A stretch of DNA of 20,546 nt from NCBI GenBank assembly GCA_051883555.1, contig JBJETY010000082.1:1-20546 (forward strand). Direction: 5' to 3'. Both the position numbers and the translations under genes were made by a program. This DNA is from CAG-917 sp051883555. Lineage in GTDB: Bacteria; Bacillota; Clostridia; Christensenellales; CAG-917. Positions within the stretch are counted from its first letter, which is position 1, and every line of letters begins with the position of its first letter. The notes below the pieces were generated by a model, which saw only the letters and a program-made list of their open reading frames with translations, had not been told where the DNA came from and made no database searches. Positions 8,026 through 15,058 of the stretch are shown piece after piece.

Positions 8026-10089
8026 ATGAAACTGTTTTTGGGTATAGACCTCGACGCCTGCGACGACGTTAAAAACTACAATCTTAAAGATTTAAAACAA
8101 CTTGAAGAAGCAATAAATATAGTTCGATTGAAAATAATCGAAAAACACCTTAATAACGGCGTAGAATTCAGGAATATCAGCAATATTTATATTCACGACA
8201 CCGTTAAAATCGGCTCGGGTACCGTTATATACGGCGACCAACATATAAGAGGCAACACCGTAATCGGACAGAACTGCATAATAGAGTCGGGCAACATAAT
8301 CGAAAATGCTACTATCGGAAACGAAGTCAGAATTATAAAAAGCGTTCTTAAAGATTGCCGCATCGGAAACAAAACTACAGTCGGACCTTTTGCGAACGTC
8401 CATACCGGCAGCATCATCGAAAGAGGCTGCCGAATAGGTAATTTCGTTGAAATTAAAAACGCCACAATCGGTGTAAGCACTAAAATGGCTCACCTTTCCT
8501 ACGTCGGCGACGTTGACGTAGGCAATCAGTGCAATATAGGTTGCGGTTCTATTTTCGTAAACTACGACGGCAAAAACAAACACCGTAGTTCGGTGGGAGA
8601 CAGCGTATTTATCGGTTCAAACAGTAATATTATTGCCCCTGTTAAAATCGAAGACAATGCATATATTGCAGCCGGCACAACCGTTACAATCGACTTACCT
8701 AAAAACAGTATGTGTATCGGACGTAACCGTGAAACAGTCAAAGAGAACAGAAGCAAATTCCATAAAAACGTGTTCGACAAAAAATATTTCGGAACAGACG
8801 GAATAAGAGGCGTTTACGGAGAAGACTTAACGGACGAACTTGCCTATATGACGGGCAACTATCTCGGATATTCTGCCAGCGGCGGAAGCGTTGTCGTCGG
8901 CAGAGATACGAGAGTCAGCGGCGAACCGCTTTCAAAAGCCATCATAAAAGGAATTACGGACGCAGGCGCCAACGTCATCGACCTTGGCATTGTTTCCACC
9001 CCTGCCGTAGCTTTCGTCACAACACATGTCGGAGCAAACTACGGCGTAGTGCTCAGTGCTTCCCACAACCCTGCAAAATATAACGGCATAAAGATTTTCA
9101 ATTACGACGGCAGAAAACTCACGCCTATTGAAGAAGTGGAAATCGAAACGCATATTACCAACAGTATGCCTGTCATTAAAGAAGAACACGGCACGGTTTC
9201 AAACGGCGAAGAATATATGCAATCATACTACACCGCTCTGAAAAAACTCATCGGAAATCTCAGCGGACTTAAAGTCGTTCTCGATTGCAGCAACGGTGCA
9301 CTCTCGAAAGTCGCCCCGTCTTTCTTCAAAGAGTTGGGCGCCGAAGTGTATTCTTATAACGATTCGGGCGACGGTAGCATAATCAACGACGGTTGCGGTG
9401 CTCTTCATCCTGAATTCTGTGCGAAAAAAGTTTTAGAACATAACGCTTCCGTCGGTTTCTCTTATGACGGCGACGCAGACAGATTGATAGCTATCAACGG
9501 CAAAGGTAACGTCATAGACGGCGACAGCATTATTTATATGGTTGCAAAACGTCTCAAAAATCAGGACAAACTCAACGGCAACGAAGTCGTCGGCACCGTT
9601 ATGACAAATATGGGCGTTGAACAAAGTCTGAAAAAACTCGGCATTAAACTTATTCGTACCGACGTCGGCGACCACAACGTAATGGAAGAGATGATGAGAA
9701 ACAACCTTTTAGTCGGCGGCGAACAGTCGGGACATATTATACTCCGTGAATTTTCAAACACGGGCGACGGACTTCTTGCCAGCTTGTATCTTTGCAAACT
9801 CATGGAAGAAACGGGTAAACCGCTTGAAAAGCTCGACGATAGCTCACACTATCCTCAATTTATGATAAACCTTGAGACGAAGAAGAAAAAGGAGATTATG
9901 TCCGACCCTGTGGTAAAAGAATTTACCGATGCGCTGGCAATCGAACTCGAAGACAAAGGCAGAGTGCTTCTCCGCGCAAGCGGTACCGAACCTAAAATCC
10001 GACTTATGGCAGAATGCAACAAAGCAAGCCTCGCAAAAGAAATCGTCGAAAAAATGCGTACTTTCATTGTGGATAATTTCGAACTTTAA
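8026..10089 (+). CDS. glmM: Fusion of GlmU acetyltransferase domain with phosphoglucosamine mutase GlmM
   Basis: 687 residues in two parts. Residues about 20-50 resemble the linker helix that ends the GlmU uridylyltransferase domain (EAINIVRLKIIEKHLNNGV). Residues about 55-240 are a left-handed beta-helix of hexapeptide repeats with the GlmU acetyltransferase core AHLSYVGD (catalytic-type His156), NYDGKNKH and AAGTTVT. Residues about 253-687 are a full GlmM: YFGTDGIRG (254-262), active-site SASHNP with Ser346, metal-binding DGDADR (481-486), sugar-binding GGEQSGH around 564-570, and phosphate-binding RASGTEP (650-656). The mutase converts GlcN-6-P to GlcN-1-P and the other domain acetylates it with acetyl-CoA, so one chain could do two consecutive steps. 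The nucleotidyltransferase half of GlmU, with its N-terminal GxGTRM-type loop, is absent. The serine-loop continuation AKYNGIK is more like that of PMM/PGM enzymes, but YFGTDGIRG points to GlmM. Confidence 0.9.
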   Translation: MKLFLGIDLDACDDVKNYNLKDLKQLEEAINIVRLKIIEKHLNNGVEFRNISNIYIHDTVKIGSGTVIYGDQHIRGNTVIGQNCIIESGNIIENATIGNEVRIIKSVLKDCRIGNKTTVGPFANVHTGSIIERGCRIGNFVEIKNATIGVSTKMAHLSYVGDVDVGNQCNIGCGSIFVNYDGKNKHRSSVGDSVFIGSNSNIIAPVKIEDNAYIAAGTTVTIDLPKNSMCIGRNRETVKENRSKFHKNVFDKKYFGTDGIRGVYGEDLTDELAYMTGNYLGYSASGGSVVVGRDTRVSGEPLSKAIIKGITDAGANVIDLGIVSTPAVAFVTTHVGANYGVVLSASHNPAKYNGIKIFNYDGRKLTPIEEVEIETHITNSMPVIKEEHGTVSNGEEYMQSYYTALKKLIGNLSGLKVVLDCSNGALSKVAPSFFKELGAEVYSYNDSGDGSIINDGCGALHPEFCAKKVLEHNASVGFSYDGDADRLIAINGKGNVIDGDSIIYMVAKRLKNQDKLNGNEVVGTVMTNMGVEQSLKKLGIKLIRTDVGDHNVMEEMMRNNLLVGGEQSGHIILREFSNTGDGLLASLYLCKLMEETGKPLEKLDDSSHYPQFMINLETKKKKEIMSDPVVKEFTDALAIELEDKGRVLLRASGTEPKIRLMAECNKASLAKEIVEKMRTFIVDNFEL

Positions 10090-10216
10090 TCGTTTACTTA
10101 CAATATTTGAGTCTCTAAGCTGTAAAGCTACGAATATTTTGCAATTTTTGATTTTACATAAAACTTACGCAACGTCAACAATTTAACTCGTTTCAAACTT
10201 AAAACGAAAACAATAT

Positions 10217-10250
10217 AAAAAGTCGCATAAAAAGATGCGACTTTTTTTTT
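10217..10250 (+). terminator. Rho-independent terminator of the GlmU-GlmM gene
   Basis: Stem AGTCGCAT (10221-10228) with ATGCGACT (10235-10242), extended by A4/T4, a 6-base loop, then T residues to 10250. It lies 128 bases after the stop codon. Confidence 0.85.
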
Positions 10251-10449
10251 GAATTTAAACTGAAATATTTAAAATATCTAAAACTCGTTACTATATTCTT
10301 AATGTATATACTATACCAATAAGATATCCTTAATGTATAACTATATCAATTATAACCATATCCTAAGTATAACCCTAAGTAAAAATGTTTATTTTAAATT
10401 CAATTCCCTTTCAATGTCGTTTCATTGAATTTTTACATTCTTACGTAAA
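10251..10449. other. AT-rich region between convergent genes, with imperfect 31-base repeats
   Basis: CTTAATGTATA occurs at 10298-10308 and again at 10329-10339, a period of 31. The bases that follow are also similar (ACTATACCAAT and ACTATATCAAT), and a weaker third copy starts near 10363. A hairpin TTCAATG/CATTGAA (10420-10426 with 10433-10439) is followed by five T on the plus strand, so it could be a second plus-strand terminator. It does not fit as a terminator for glmS. Confidence 0.45.
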
Positions 10450-12246
10450 CTACTCAACGGTTACGGACTTAGCAAGATTTCTCGGGCGGTCCGGATTATA
10501 ACCTTTACCTACCGAAACAAGGTATGCAACCATCTGCATAGGAATTATCGAAAACAACGGCGATAATTCTACGTCCACCGACGGGGCGTGCATGACGTCT
10601 TTTTCTTTAACGGCAAAGTCTTTAAGATTTAAAGAAGTGTAATAAATAAGCGACGCACCGCGAGCTTTCGCCTGCTCGACTATATTCAGCGTTTTTGAAA
10701 TAAGCTTCGGCTCTGTAACTATAGCAAGCATCGTCGTACCTTCTTCTACAAGAGCGATAGTGCCGTGCTTAAGTTCCCCGGCCGCATACGCTTCGCAAGG
10801 AATATACGAAATCTCTTTCAATTTTAGGCATGATTCAAGGCAAGTTATATAATCCATATGTCTGCCGACAAAATAAATCGACCTGCTGTTGCTTATCTTT
10901 TTCACGAATTTCTTTGCGTTTGCCCACATATCGTCAAGATTGAGCGTCATTGCTTCGCTTGAAATTCTTCTGGCTATCGTTTCATAATTTCCGTCACGCA
11001 AAAAATCGGCAAGCAACATTAACACGGTAACTTGTGCATTATACGCTTTTGTAGAAGCTACGGCAACTTCGACTCCCGCACAAATAGGAAGCGTATGGTC
11101 ACAAATTTGAACGAGATTACTCGTCATAACGTTAGTTATACCGAGTGTTTTTGCGCCCCTTTCCTTCGCAACTTTTACCGCATGCAAAGTATCGGCCGTT
11201 TCGCCCGATTGGCTTACAAAAACGCACAAAGTATGTTCATCGACGTACGGAGGATCGTAAACAAATTCGCTCGCAAAATGCGTTCTCGCAACTTTGTGAG
11301 CATTGTCTTCTACAAACATTGCTCCTACCATGCTTGCATGATAACTGGTTCCGCACGCTACAAATTCTATCCTTTCTATACCGTTCCAAAAAGCAGGATC
11401 AATCATCGTTAAAGGATTAAGCGTTTTTAAATAAATATCGATAGTATTGACGATAACGGCAGGAATTTCGTTTATTTCCTTTTGCATAAAATGCGCATTA
11501 TCGCCCTTGTCTGCTCTTTCTCCAAGAGAAATCATAGACTTATATTCAAGCTCAAACGGTTCTCCGCCCTGCTTATATGCTTTTACGCCGTCCTTCGTAA
11601 TTTCTCCGTAAACGCCGTTCGGAATAACAACGTATTTATTGCAATTGCTGCCAAGTCCTAATATGTCGCTCGAAATAAAAGTTTCCTGCTCGGCAATTCC
11701 TATAAGAAGAGGCGATTCCTTTCTGGCAAAATATATTACGTCGGGAGTATCCTTTGCAATCATTGCAACGGCATAAGAACCTTGCAGAGATTTTAAACTT
11801 TCGCCCAAACAATTAACTATCGGCATTTCAGGCTTTTCCTGATTAATATACGCTACCATATTGACGATTGATTCGGTATCTACGTCCGTTCTGAAAGGAA
11901 TTTCGTTTAAAATATTGTCGCGTATCATCGCATAATTTTCGATAATGCCGTTATGCACCAGCGAAAATTTATTGTTAAAACTCAAATGCGGATGCGCATT
12001 CTTTTCGCACACTTCACCGTGAGTAGCCCAACGAGTATGTCCTATTCCGCAATGAACGTTATCCGGACAAATTATAGAATCAAAAAGATTCTGGACGTTG
12101 CCTACTCTTTTTTGAACGACAATCTTTTTGCCGTCAACATAGCTGATGCCTGCCGAATCGTAACCTCTGTATTCTACGTTGAGCAAGCCTCGTTTAATAT
12201 TTTCTATACAATCGCTATTTCCTAAATAGCCAACTATACCGCACAT
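10450..12246 (-). CDS. glmS: Glutamine--fructose-6-phosphate aminotransferase GlmS
   Basis: 598 residues, full length for the family. It starts MCGIVGYLG, so Cys2 becomes the N-terminal glutaminase nucleophile. GHTRWATHG of the Ntn-type glutaminase domain follows. Two SIS sugar-isomerase domains carry CGTSYHASM, VSQSGETADTLHA, ASTKAYNAQV and GELKHGTIAL, and the C-terminus is the conserved PRNLAKSVTVE containing the active-site Lys. It makes GlcN-6-P from Fru-6-P and glutamine, the entry step to UDP-GlcNAc, and so feeds the GlmM fusion encoded convergently next to it. The start is supported by AGGATG about 6 bases upstream and a good promoter. I looked for a glmS ribozyme in the leader and did not recognise one. 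Confidence 0.97.
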   Translation of the reverse strand: MCGIVGYLGNSDCIENIKRGLLNVEYRGYDSAGISYVDGKKIVVQKRVGNVQNLFDSIICPDNVHCGIGHTRWATHGEVCEKNAHPHLSFNNKFSLVHNGIIENYAMIRDNILNEIPFRTDVDTESIVNMVAYINQEKPEMPIVNCLGESLKSLQGSYAVAMIAKDTPDVIYFARKESPLLIGIAEQETFISSDILGLGSNCNKYVVIPNGVYGEITKDGVKAYKQGGEPFELEYKSMISLGERADKGDNAHFMQKEINEIPAVIVNTIDIYLKTLNPLTMIDPAFWNGIERIEFVACGTSYHASMVGAMFVEDNAHKVARTHFASEFVYDPPYVDEHTLCVFVSQSGETADTLHAVKVAKERGAKTLGITNVMTSNLVQICDHTLPICAGVEVAVASTKAYNAQVTVLMLLADFLRDGNYETIARRISSEAMTLNLDDMWANAKKFVKKISNSRSIYFVGRHMDYITCLESCLKLKEISYIPCEAYAAGELKHGTIALVEEGTTMLAIVTEPKLISKTLNIVEQAKARGASLIYYTSLNLKDFAVKEKDVMHAPSVDVELSPLFSIIPMQMVAYLVSVGKGYNPDRPRNLAKSVTVE

Positions 12247-12319
12247 ATTACCATCCTATGTATTTTTATGTTTTTTGTTTCCGTTTAAAAAACAGGCACT
12301 TTGCTTGTGCATTTTGCTT

Positions 12320-12348
12320 ATTATATCATATTGCAATTTAAAACTCAA
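12320..12348 (-). promoter_or_regulatory. Promoter for glmS
   Basis: Minus strand TTGAGT (12343-12348), a 17-base spacer, TATAAT (12320-12325), with an extended TGA before the -10 box. The transcript would have a leader of about 65 bases. That leader holds a weak GCAC/GTGC hairpin followed by T6, which might attenuate transcription, but it is too short to be convincing. Confidence 0.7.
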
Positions 12349-12465
12349 TTATTTTAACAATCGTTTTTAGCGAATACGCCCGTTCACTACCTAATATGTC
12401 CCTTCGCGACCTTGTGAAATTGAAAATACCGACATACAGGCATCTAATTATAATTTATCCCTTTC

Positions 12466-12493
12466 ACGGTTTTTAAAACCAAAGCATAGTATA
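12466..12493 (+). promoter_or_regulatory. Possible sigma-K-type promoter for the collagen-like gene
   Basis: AC at 12466-12467, 17 bases, then CATAGTATA (12485-12493), preceded by G. This equals the textbook sigma-K pattern AC-N17-CATANNNTA. A sigma-A pair is poor here: the overlapping TATAAA at 12490 has no -35 box. The pattern is short and can occur by chance in AT-rich DNA. Confidence 0.35.
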
Positions 12494-12548
12494 AAACAGA
12501 GAGCAACCGTAAAAACGACTTCGTTACATACCGATAAAAGGAGGATAT

Positions 12549-13199
12549 ATGTTCGGGAATTTTTTTAATAACTGCGGATGCGGAAGATGTTGCGACAACG
12601 ACGTGAGAGAACACAGACCTACGGAGTGTATTTGTCCACCCGGGCCAAGAGGCCCCAGAGGTTTTACCGGCCCGCAAGGACCTATAGGACCCAGAGGCCT
12701 TATGGGACCGCAAGGAGCAACAGGCGCCACAGGTCCGCAAGGTCCACAAGGTGAAACGGGAGCTACAGGCGCAACAGGTCCGGCAGGTCCTGCAGGACAA
12801 AGCAACGCCTTATATGCTTCAAGCGGCGCGCAAAACGAAATAGCGGCAGGTGCAATAATTCCGCTTACGCAAACCACGGTTACTCCGCTCAACACCTCAT
12901 CTGTTTCAGGCGGAAGCGTAAACCTTACTGCAGGATATTATTTAGTGACTTTCGGAGCCAGCGGAACCAACTCGTCAGGCGGCTCGGAAGACCCGTTTGC
13001 CATACAACTTTATGCAAACGGAACGGGAATATCGGGAGAAACAATCACAGGAACCGCAAATAATACAGAAACTACCAACGTATCGAAAACTATTGTCTAT
13101 AACGCCGCCGCAAACGGAACGTTGCTGTCCATTCACAATGCGGGCTCGGAAACGATAGATATTTCAAACGCCAATATTACCGTTTTAAAACTGACGTAA
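12549..13199 (+). CDS. Collagen-like (BclA-type) surface or exosporium protein
   Basis: 216 residues. A short Cys-rich head (MFGNFFNNCGCGRCCDN) is followed by about 18 Gly-X-Y triplets (residues about 31-85), with GPQ, GAT and GPR common. A C-terminal domain of about 130 residues, rich in Gly, Thr, Ser and Asn, then follows with beta-strand character, as in the C1q/TNF-like trimerising domains of BclA proteins. There is no classical signal peptide, which fits spore-surface or self-assembling proteins made inside the mother cell. The start is fixed by a near-perfect AAAAGGAGG (12536-12544). It stands alone, with its own promoter region and a terminator about 140 bases downstream. In spore formers such proteins make the filaments of the outermost spore layer; here that role is inferred, since no sporulation gene is visible. 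Confidence 0.85.
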   Translation: MFGNFFNNCGCGRCCDNDVREHRPTECICPPGPRGPRGFTGPQGPIGPRGLMGPQGATGATGPQGPQGETGATGATGPAGPAGQSNALYASSGAQNEIAAGAIIPLTQTTVTPLNTSSVSGGSVNLTAGYYLVTFGASGTNSSGGSEDPFAIQLYANGTGISGETITGTANNTETTNVSKTIVYNAAANGTLLSIHNAGSETIDISNANITVLKLT

Positions 13200-13337
13200 C
13201 GCTAAGTTTTATCGTTAAATTGTATTCGGCATTTGAGTTAACGAATTTTCGCCCGACAATCCGTTGTAAGGTTTAAAAATTTTAAACTAATTTAAAACGA
13301 ATATTAGGCCAAAAAATTCCAAAACCGAGAAATAATC

Positions 13338-13376
13338 AAAGAAGCCCTAACATAAAGGTTCAGGGCTTCTTTTGCC
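13338..13376 (+). terminator. Rho-independent terminator of the collagen-like gene
   Basis: An 11-base-pair stem AAAGAAGCCCT (13338-13348) with AGGGCTTCTTT (13362-13372), a 13-base loop, and a TTTT run that begins within the stem. On the other strand the A residues of the stem also give a T run, so it may be bidirectional. Confidence 0.75.
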
Positions 13377-13908
13377 CTTACTTGCTTAAATACAAATTGA
13401 AACGAATATTTCTTCCGCTTTAAGATTAGATATCGCAACGTCGTAAATTGCAAAATATAATAAAGGCAATGAAAAGGCACCCCTTATAACAAGAATTTAA
13501 TCATTAAAAACGAATCCGTACGGATTTTAATAAATTCAGTCGTTCAAAATAAAACCGCCAACAGACCGCAAGCACGTTCCTAATCATTAAAATTTAGAGA
13601 ATCAGAATACACAATAATACACAATATGTAATAATTAAAACAGCTTAAAAACATCAATCTTTCACGCCGCTCACGAAAACTTATAACAAGCGTTATCTAT
13701 CCGTTAAAAGTTATGCGACTCTGCGTTCACTTGCATATAGCTTTTAAAAAATCCGTCGCACGACATTAGATTTATAATTCACAATAAATACCGTTACATA
13801 AAACCCTCAAAAAACGTCTTTATAAACGTTTCCGCCACGTTAAATCTTTGTAAAAAGAAAAGATATTAGCCGTAAGTTTTTTCTTTAAAACATTTTTTAT
13901 TCAAATCA
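13377..13908. other. 530-base intergenic region, no gene seen
   Basis: No supported coding region. It contains a perfect 14-base palindrome AATCCGTACGGATT at 13513-13526 and a 10-base tandem duplication AATACACAAT at 13606-13625. It ends in a T-rich stretch that carries the tRNA promoter. Confidence 0.5.
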
Positions 13909-13936
13909 TTGCTTTTTTTGCAACTTATGATATAAT
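13909..13936 (+). promoter_or_regulatory. Promoter for tRNA-Ala
   Basis: TTGCTT (13909-13914), a 16-base spacer, perfect TATAAT (13931-13936) with an extended TGA before it. The tRNA begins 11 bases after the -10 box. Confidence 0.75.
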
Positions 13937-13946
13937 ACCATTGCTC

Positions 13947-14023
13947 GGGGGTATAGCTCAGTTGGCTAGAGTGCTTGACTGGCAGTCAAGAGGTCATGGG
14001 TTCGAATCCCATTATCTCCACCA
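13947..14023 (+). tRNA. tRNA-Ala (anticodon GGC)
   Basis: A 77-base cloverleaf with CCA encoded. The acceptor stem GGGGGTA pairs with TATCTCC and includes G3:U70, the identity element of alanine tRNAs. The anticodon arm CTTGA-CTGGCAG-TCAAG gives GGC. The D arm has AGCTCAGTTGGCTAGAGT and the T arm GGTTCGAATCC. It is followed directly by a terminator hairpin. Confidence 0.97.
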
Positions 14024-14027
14024 CAAT

Positions 14028-14068
14028 ATATAGAAAAACCACTCTTTTTGAGTGGCTTTTTTCTATAT
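14028..14068. terminator. Bidirectional terminator between tRNA-Ala and the CRISPR region
   Basis: Stem CCACTC (14039-14044) with GAGTGG (14050-14055) and a T5 loop. It is flanked by ATATAGAAAAA and TTTTTCTATAT, which extend the stem. T runs follow on both strands, so it can end the tRNA transcript on the plus strand and any read-through from the CRISPR side on the minus strand. Its right edge touches the degenerate repeat. Confidence 0.8.
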
Positions 14069-14118
14069 TTAAATTAACACGATACTCAAACTCATTTGGC
14101 CCGTATCGCGTTTTAATA
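14067..14118 (-). repeat. Degenerate CRISPR repeat plus inverted anti-repeat (possible tracrRNA element or relic)
   Basis: Positions 14067-14091 match 25 bases of the array's last repeat exactly. Directly next to it, in inverted orientation, 14095-14118 is a diverged copy. The two form one hairpin: AACACGATAC (14076-14085) with GTATCGCGTT (14103-14112, one mismatch), CAAA (14087-14090) with TTTG (14095-14098), a CTCA loop, and a bulge of T opposite GCCC. Read on the minus strand, the 14095-14118 part would pair with the crRNA repeat as a five-pair lower stem ending in G:U, a bulge of 1 against 4 bases, then a longer upper stem. That is the usual II-A tracrRNA anti-repeat pattern. Against tracrRNA: no clear nexus hairpin follows, and the promoter is weak. 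The true tracrRNA may lie upstream of cas9, outside the window. Confidence 0.4.
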
Positions 14119-14148
14119 TAATTCTTATGTATTTTACTTAGACAAACA

Positions 14149-14183
14149 AAAACAGCCCTTAAAATTGATTTTAGGGCTGTTTT
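14149..14183 (-). terminator. Terminator at the end of the 54-codon gene
   Basis: An 11-base-pair stem AAAACAGCCCT (14149-14159) with AGGGCTGTTTT (14173-14183), with additional A4/T4 pairing inside. On the minus strand it is followed by TTTTTGTTTG. It overlaps the stop codon of the small gene. On the plus strand the T run lies only within the stem, so activity there would be weaker. Confidence 0.7.
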
Positions 14184-14346
14184 AATAAAAATCATGTAGG
14201 ATTGCTTTGAGCTCCCACAAAATTTGCTCTTCAGTGCGGTTAATCAATCCTCGCTTACTATCGGCAATATCGCGTTCACTATTATGAATCATTTCTAAAG
14301 CGTCGGGATCATCTTTATATTTTTCTTTTAATTCGTCAATAGTCAT
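14182..14346 (-). CDS. 54-residue protein of unknown function downstream of the CRISPR array
   Basis: Starts at ATG 14346 (MTIDELKEKYKDDPDALEMI...), which has GGAGG 7 bases upstream. The longer frame starting at 14400 runs into the terminal repeat and is unlikely. The protein is charged and probably all helical. It contains NSERDIADSKRG and then NRTEEQILWELKAIL, loosely like the C-terminal part of small RelB/Phd-type antitoxins, but I do not recognise a family and no toxin gene is next to it. The gene starts 41 bases after the last repeat, on the same strand as pre-crRNA transcription, and ends in a terminator. No clear promoter lies in the 41-base gap, so read-through from the array is the simplest way to express it. 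Confidence 0.65.
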   Translation of the reverse strand: MTIDELKEKYKDDPDALEMIHNSERDIADSKRGLINRTEEQILWELKAILHDFY

Positions 14347-14387
14347 GTTAAACCTCCAAAAGATATTTTTATTATATCGTTTTTTCT

Positions 14388-15058
14388 GTTTTACTACCAT
14401 TTAAATTAACACGATACTCAAACTATTGCTTTCAAACAACTCAACGCCTGAAAGTTTTACTACCATTTAATTTAACACGATACTCAAACGGTGTTCATAA
14501 TGTTAAANNNNNNNNNNNNNNNNNNNNNNNNNNNNNNNNNNNNNNNNNNNNNNNNNNNNNNNNNNNNNNNNNNNNNNNNNNNNNNNNNNNNNNNNNNNNN
14601 NNNNNNNATACTCGTTAGTAATTAAAGTTTTACTACCATTTAATTTAACACGATACTCAAACAGGAGCGCCTGACGCCGAAGAAAAGTTGCAGTTTTACT
14701 ACCATTTAATTTAACACGATACTCAAACAGGAGCGCCTGACGCCGAAGAAAAGTTGCAGTTTTACTACCATTTAATTTAACACGATACTCAAACGGTGTT
14801 CATAATGTTAAAGACGATTGCCACGTTTTACTACCATTTAATTTAACACGATACTCAAACAGTAATAACTAATACTCGTTAGTAATTAAAGTTTTACTAC
14901 CATTTAATTTAACACGATACTCAAACGCAAAAATCTCGTTAAATCTTTCTTCCGTTGTTTTACTACCATTTAATTTAACACGATACTCAAACTGACCTTA
15001 ATCAAGAGTTAGCGATTTTAAGGTTTTACTACCATTTAATTTAACACGATACTCAAAC
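14388..15058 (-). CRISPR. Type II-A CRISPR array (9 repeats seen, interrupted by an assembly gap)
   Basis: The 36-base repeats read on the minus strand GTTTGAGTATCGTG...GGTAGTAAAAC. They start at 14388, 14454, 14627, 14693, 14759, 14825, 14891, 14957 and 15023. All complete spacers are 30 bases. Transcription is on the minus strand, shown by the cas gene direction, the leader at the high-coordinate end, and the degenerate repeat (one T-to-A change) at the low-coordinate end (14388-14423). From trailer to leader the spacers are S1, A (cut by the gap), gap, B (cut), C, C, A, B, D, E. C is present twice in tandem, and A and B each occur twice. The 100 N at 14508-14607 hide an unknown part of the array. 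Confidence 0.97.
14508..14607. other. Assembly gap of 100 N inside the CRISPR array
   Basis: Exactly 100 N, the usual placeholder for a gap of unknown length. The flanks are the first 18 bases of spacer A and the last 19 bases of spacer B. If A and B are neighbours here, as they are at 14795-14890, only 59 bases are missing. Confidence 0.99.

Noticed and set aside
12247..12345. Possible glmS ribozyme upstream of glmS
   Set aside because: The leader is only about 65 bases and I could not find the conserved core of the glmS ribozyme. A covariance-model search would settle it.
12524..12895. Minus-strand frame rich in Gly-Pro and Pro-Val repeats
   Set aside because: It is the complement of the collagen Gly-X-Y region. 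It has no ribosome site, and the plus-strand gene has excellent signals.
14067..14183. tracrRNA on the plus strand starting at the orphan repeat
   Set aside because: Its anti-repeat would be almost perfectly complementary with no bulge, unlike II-A tracrRNAs. There is no room for a promoter after the tRNA terminator, and the end hairpin lacks a good T run on this strand.
13986..14195. A 69-codon minus-strand frame ending in GFEPMTS
   Set aside because: It is the reverse reading of the tRNA-Ala gene and crosses two terminators and the orphan repeat. The ending is a familiar artefact of translating tRNA genes.
14067..14423. A CreTA-type CRISPR-regulated toxin-antitoxin unit
   Set aside because: These are known between cas genes and arrays of other types, with a tiny toxin and a crRNA-like antitoxin. 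Here the gene is after the trailer, is 54 codons with a strong ribosome site, and no toxin-like feature is seen.
13947..15058. tRNA-linked integration of a mobile element carrying the CRISPR locus
   Set aside because: No integrase, no direct repeat of the tRNA 3' end and no insertion-sequence ends are visible in the window.
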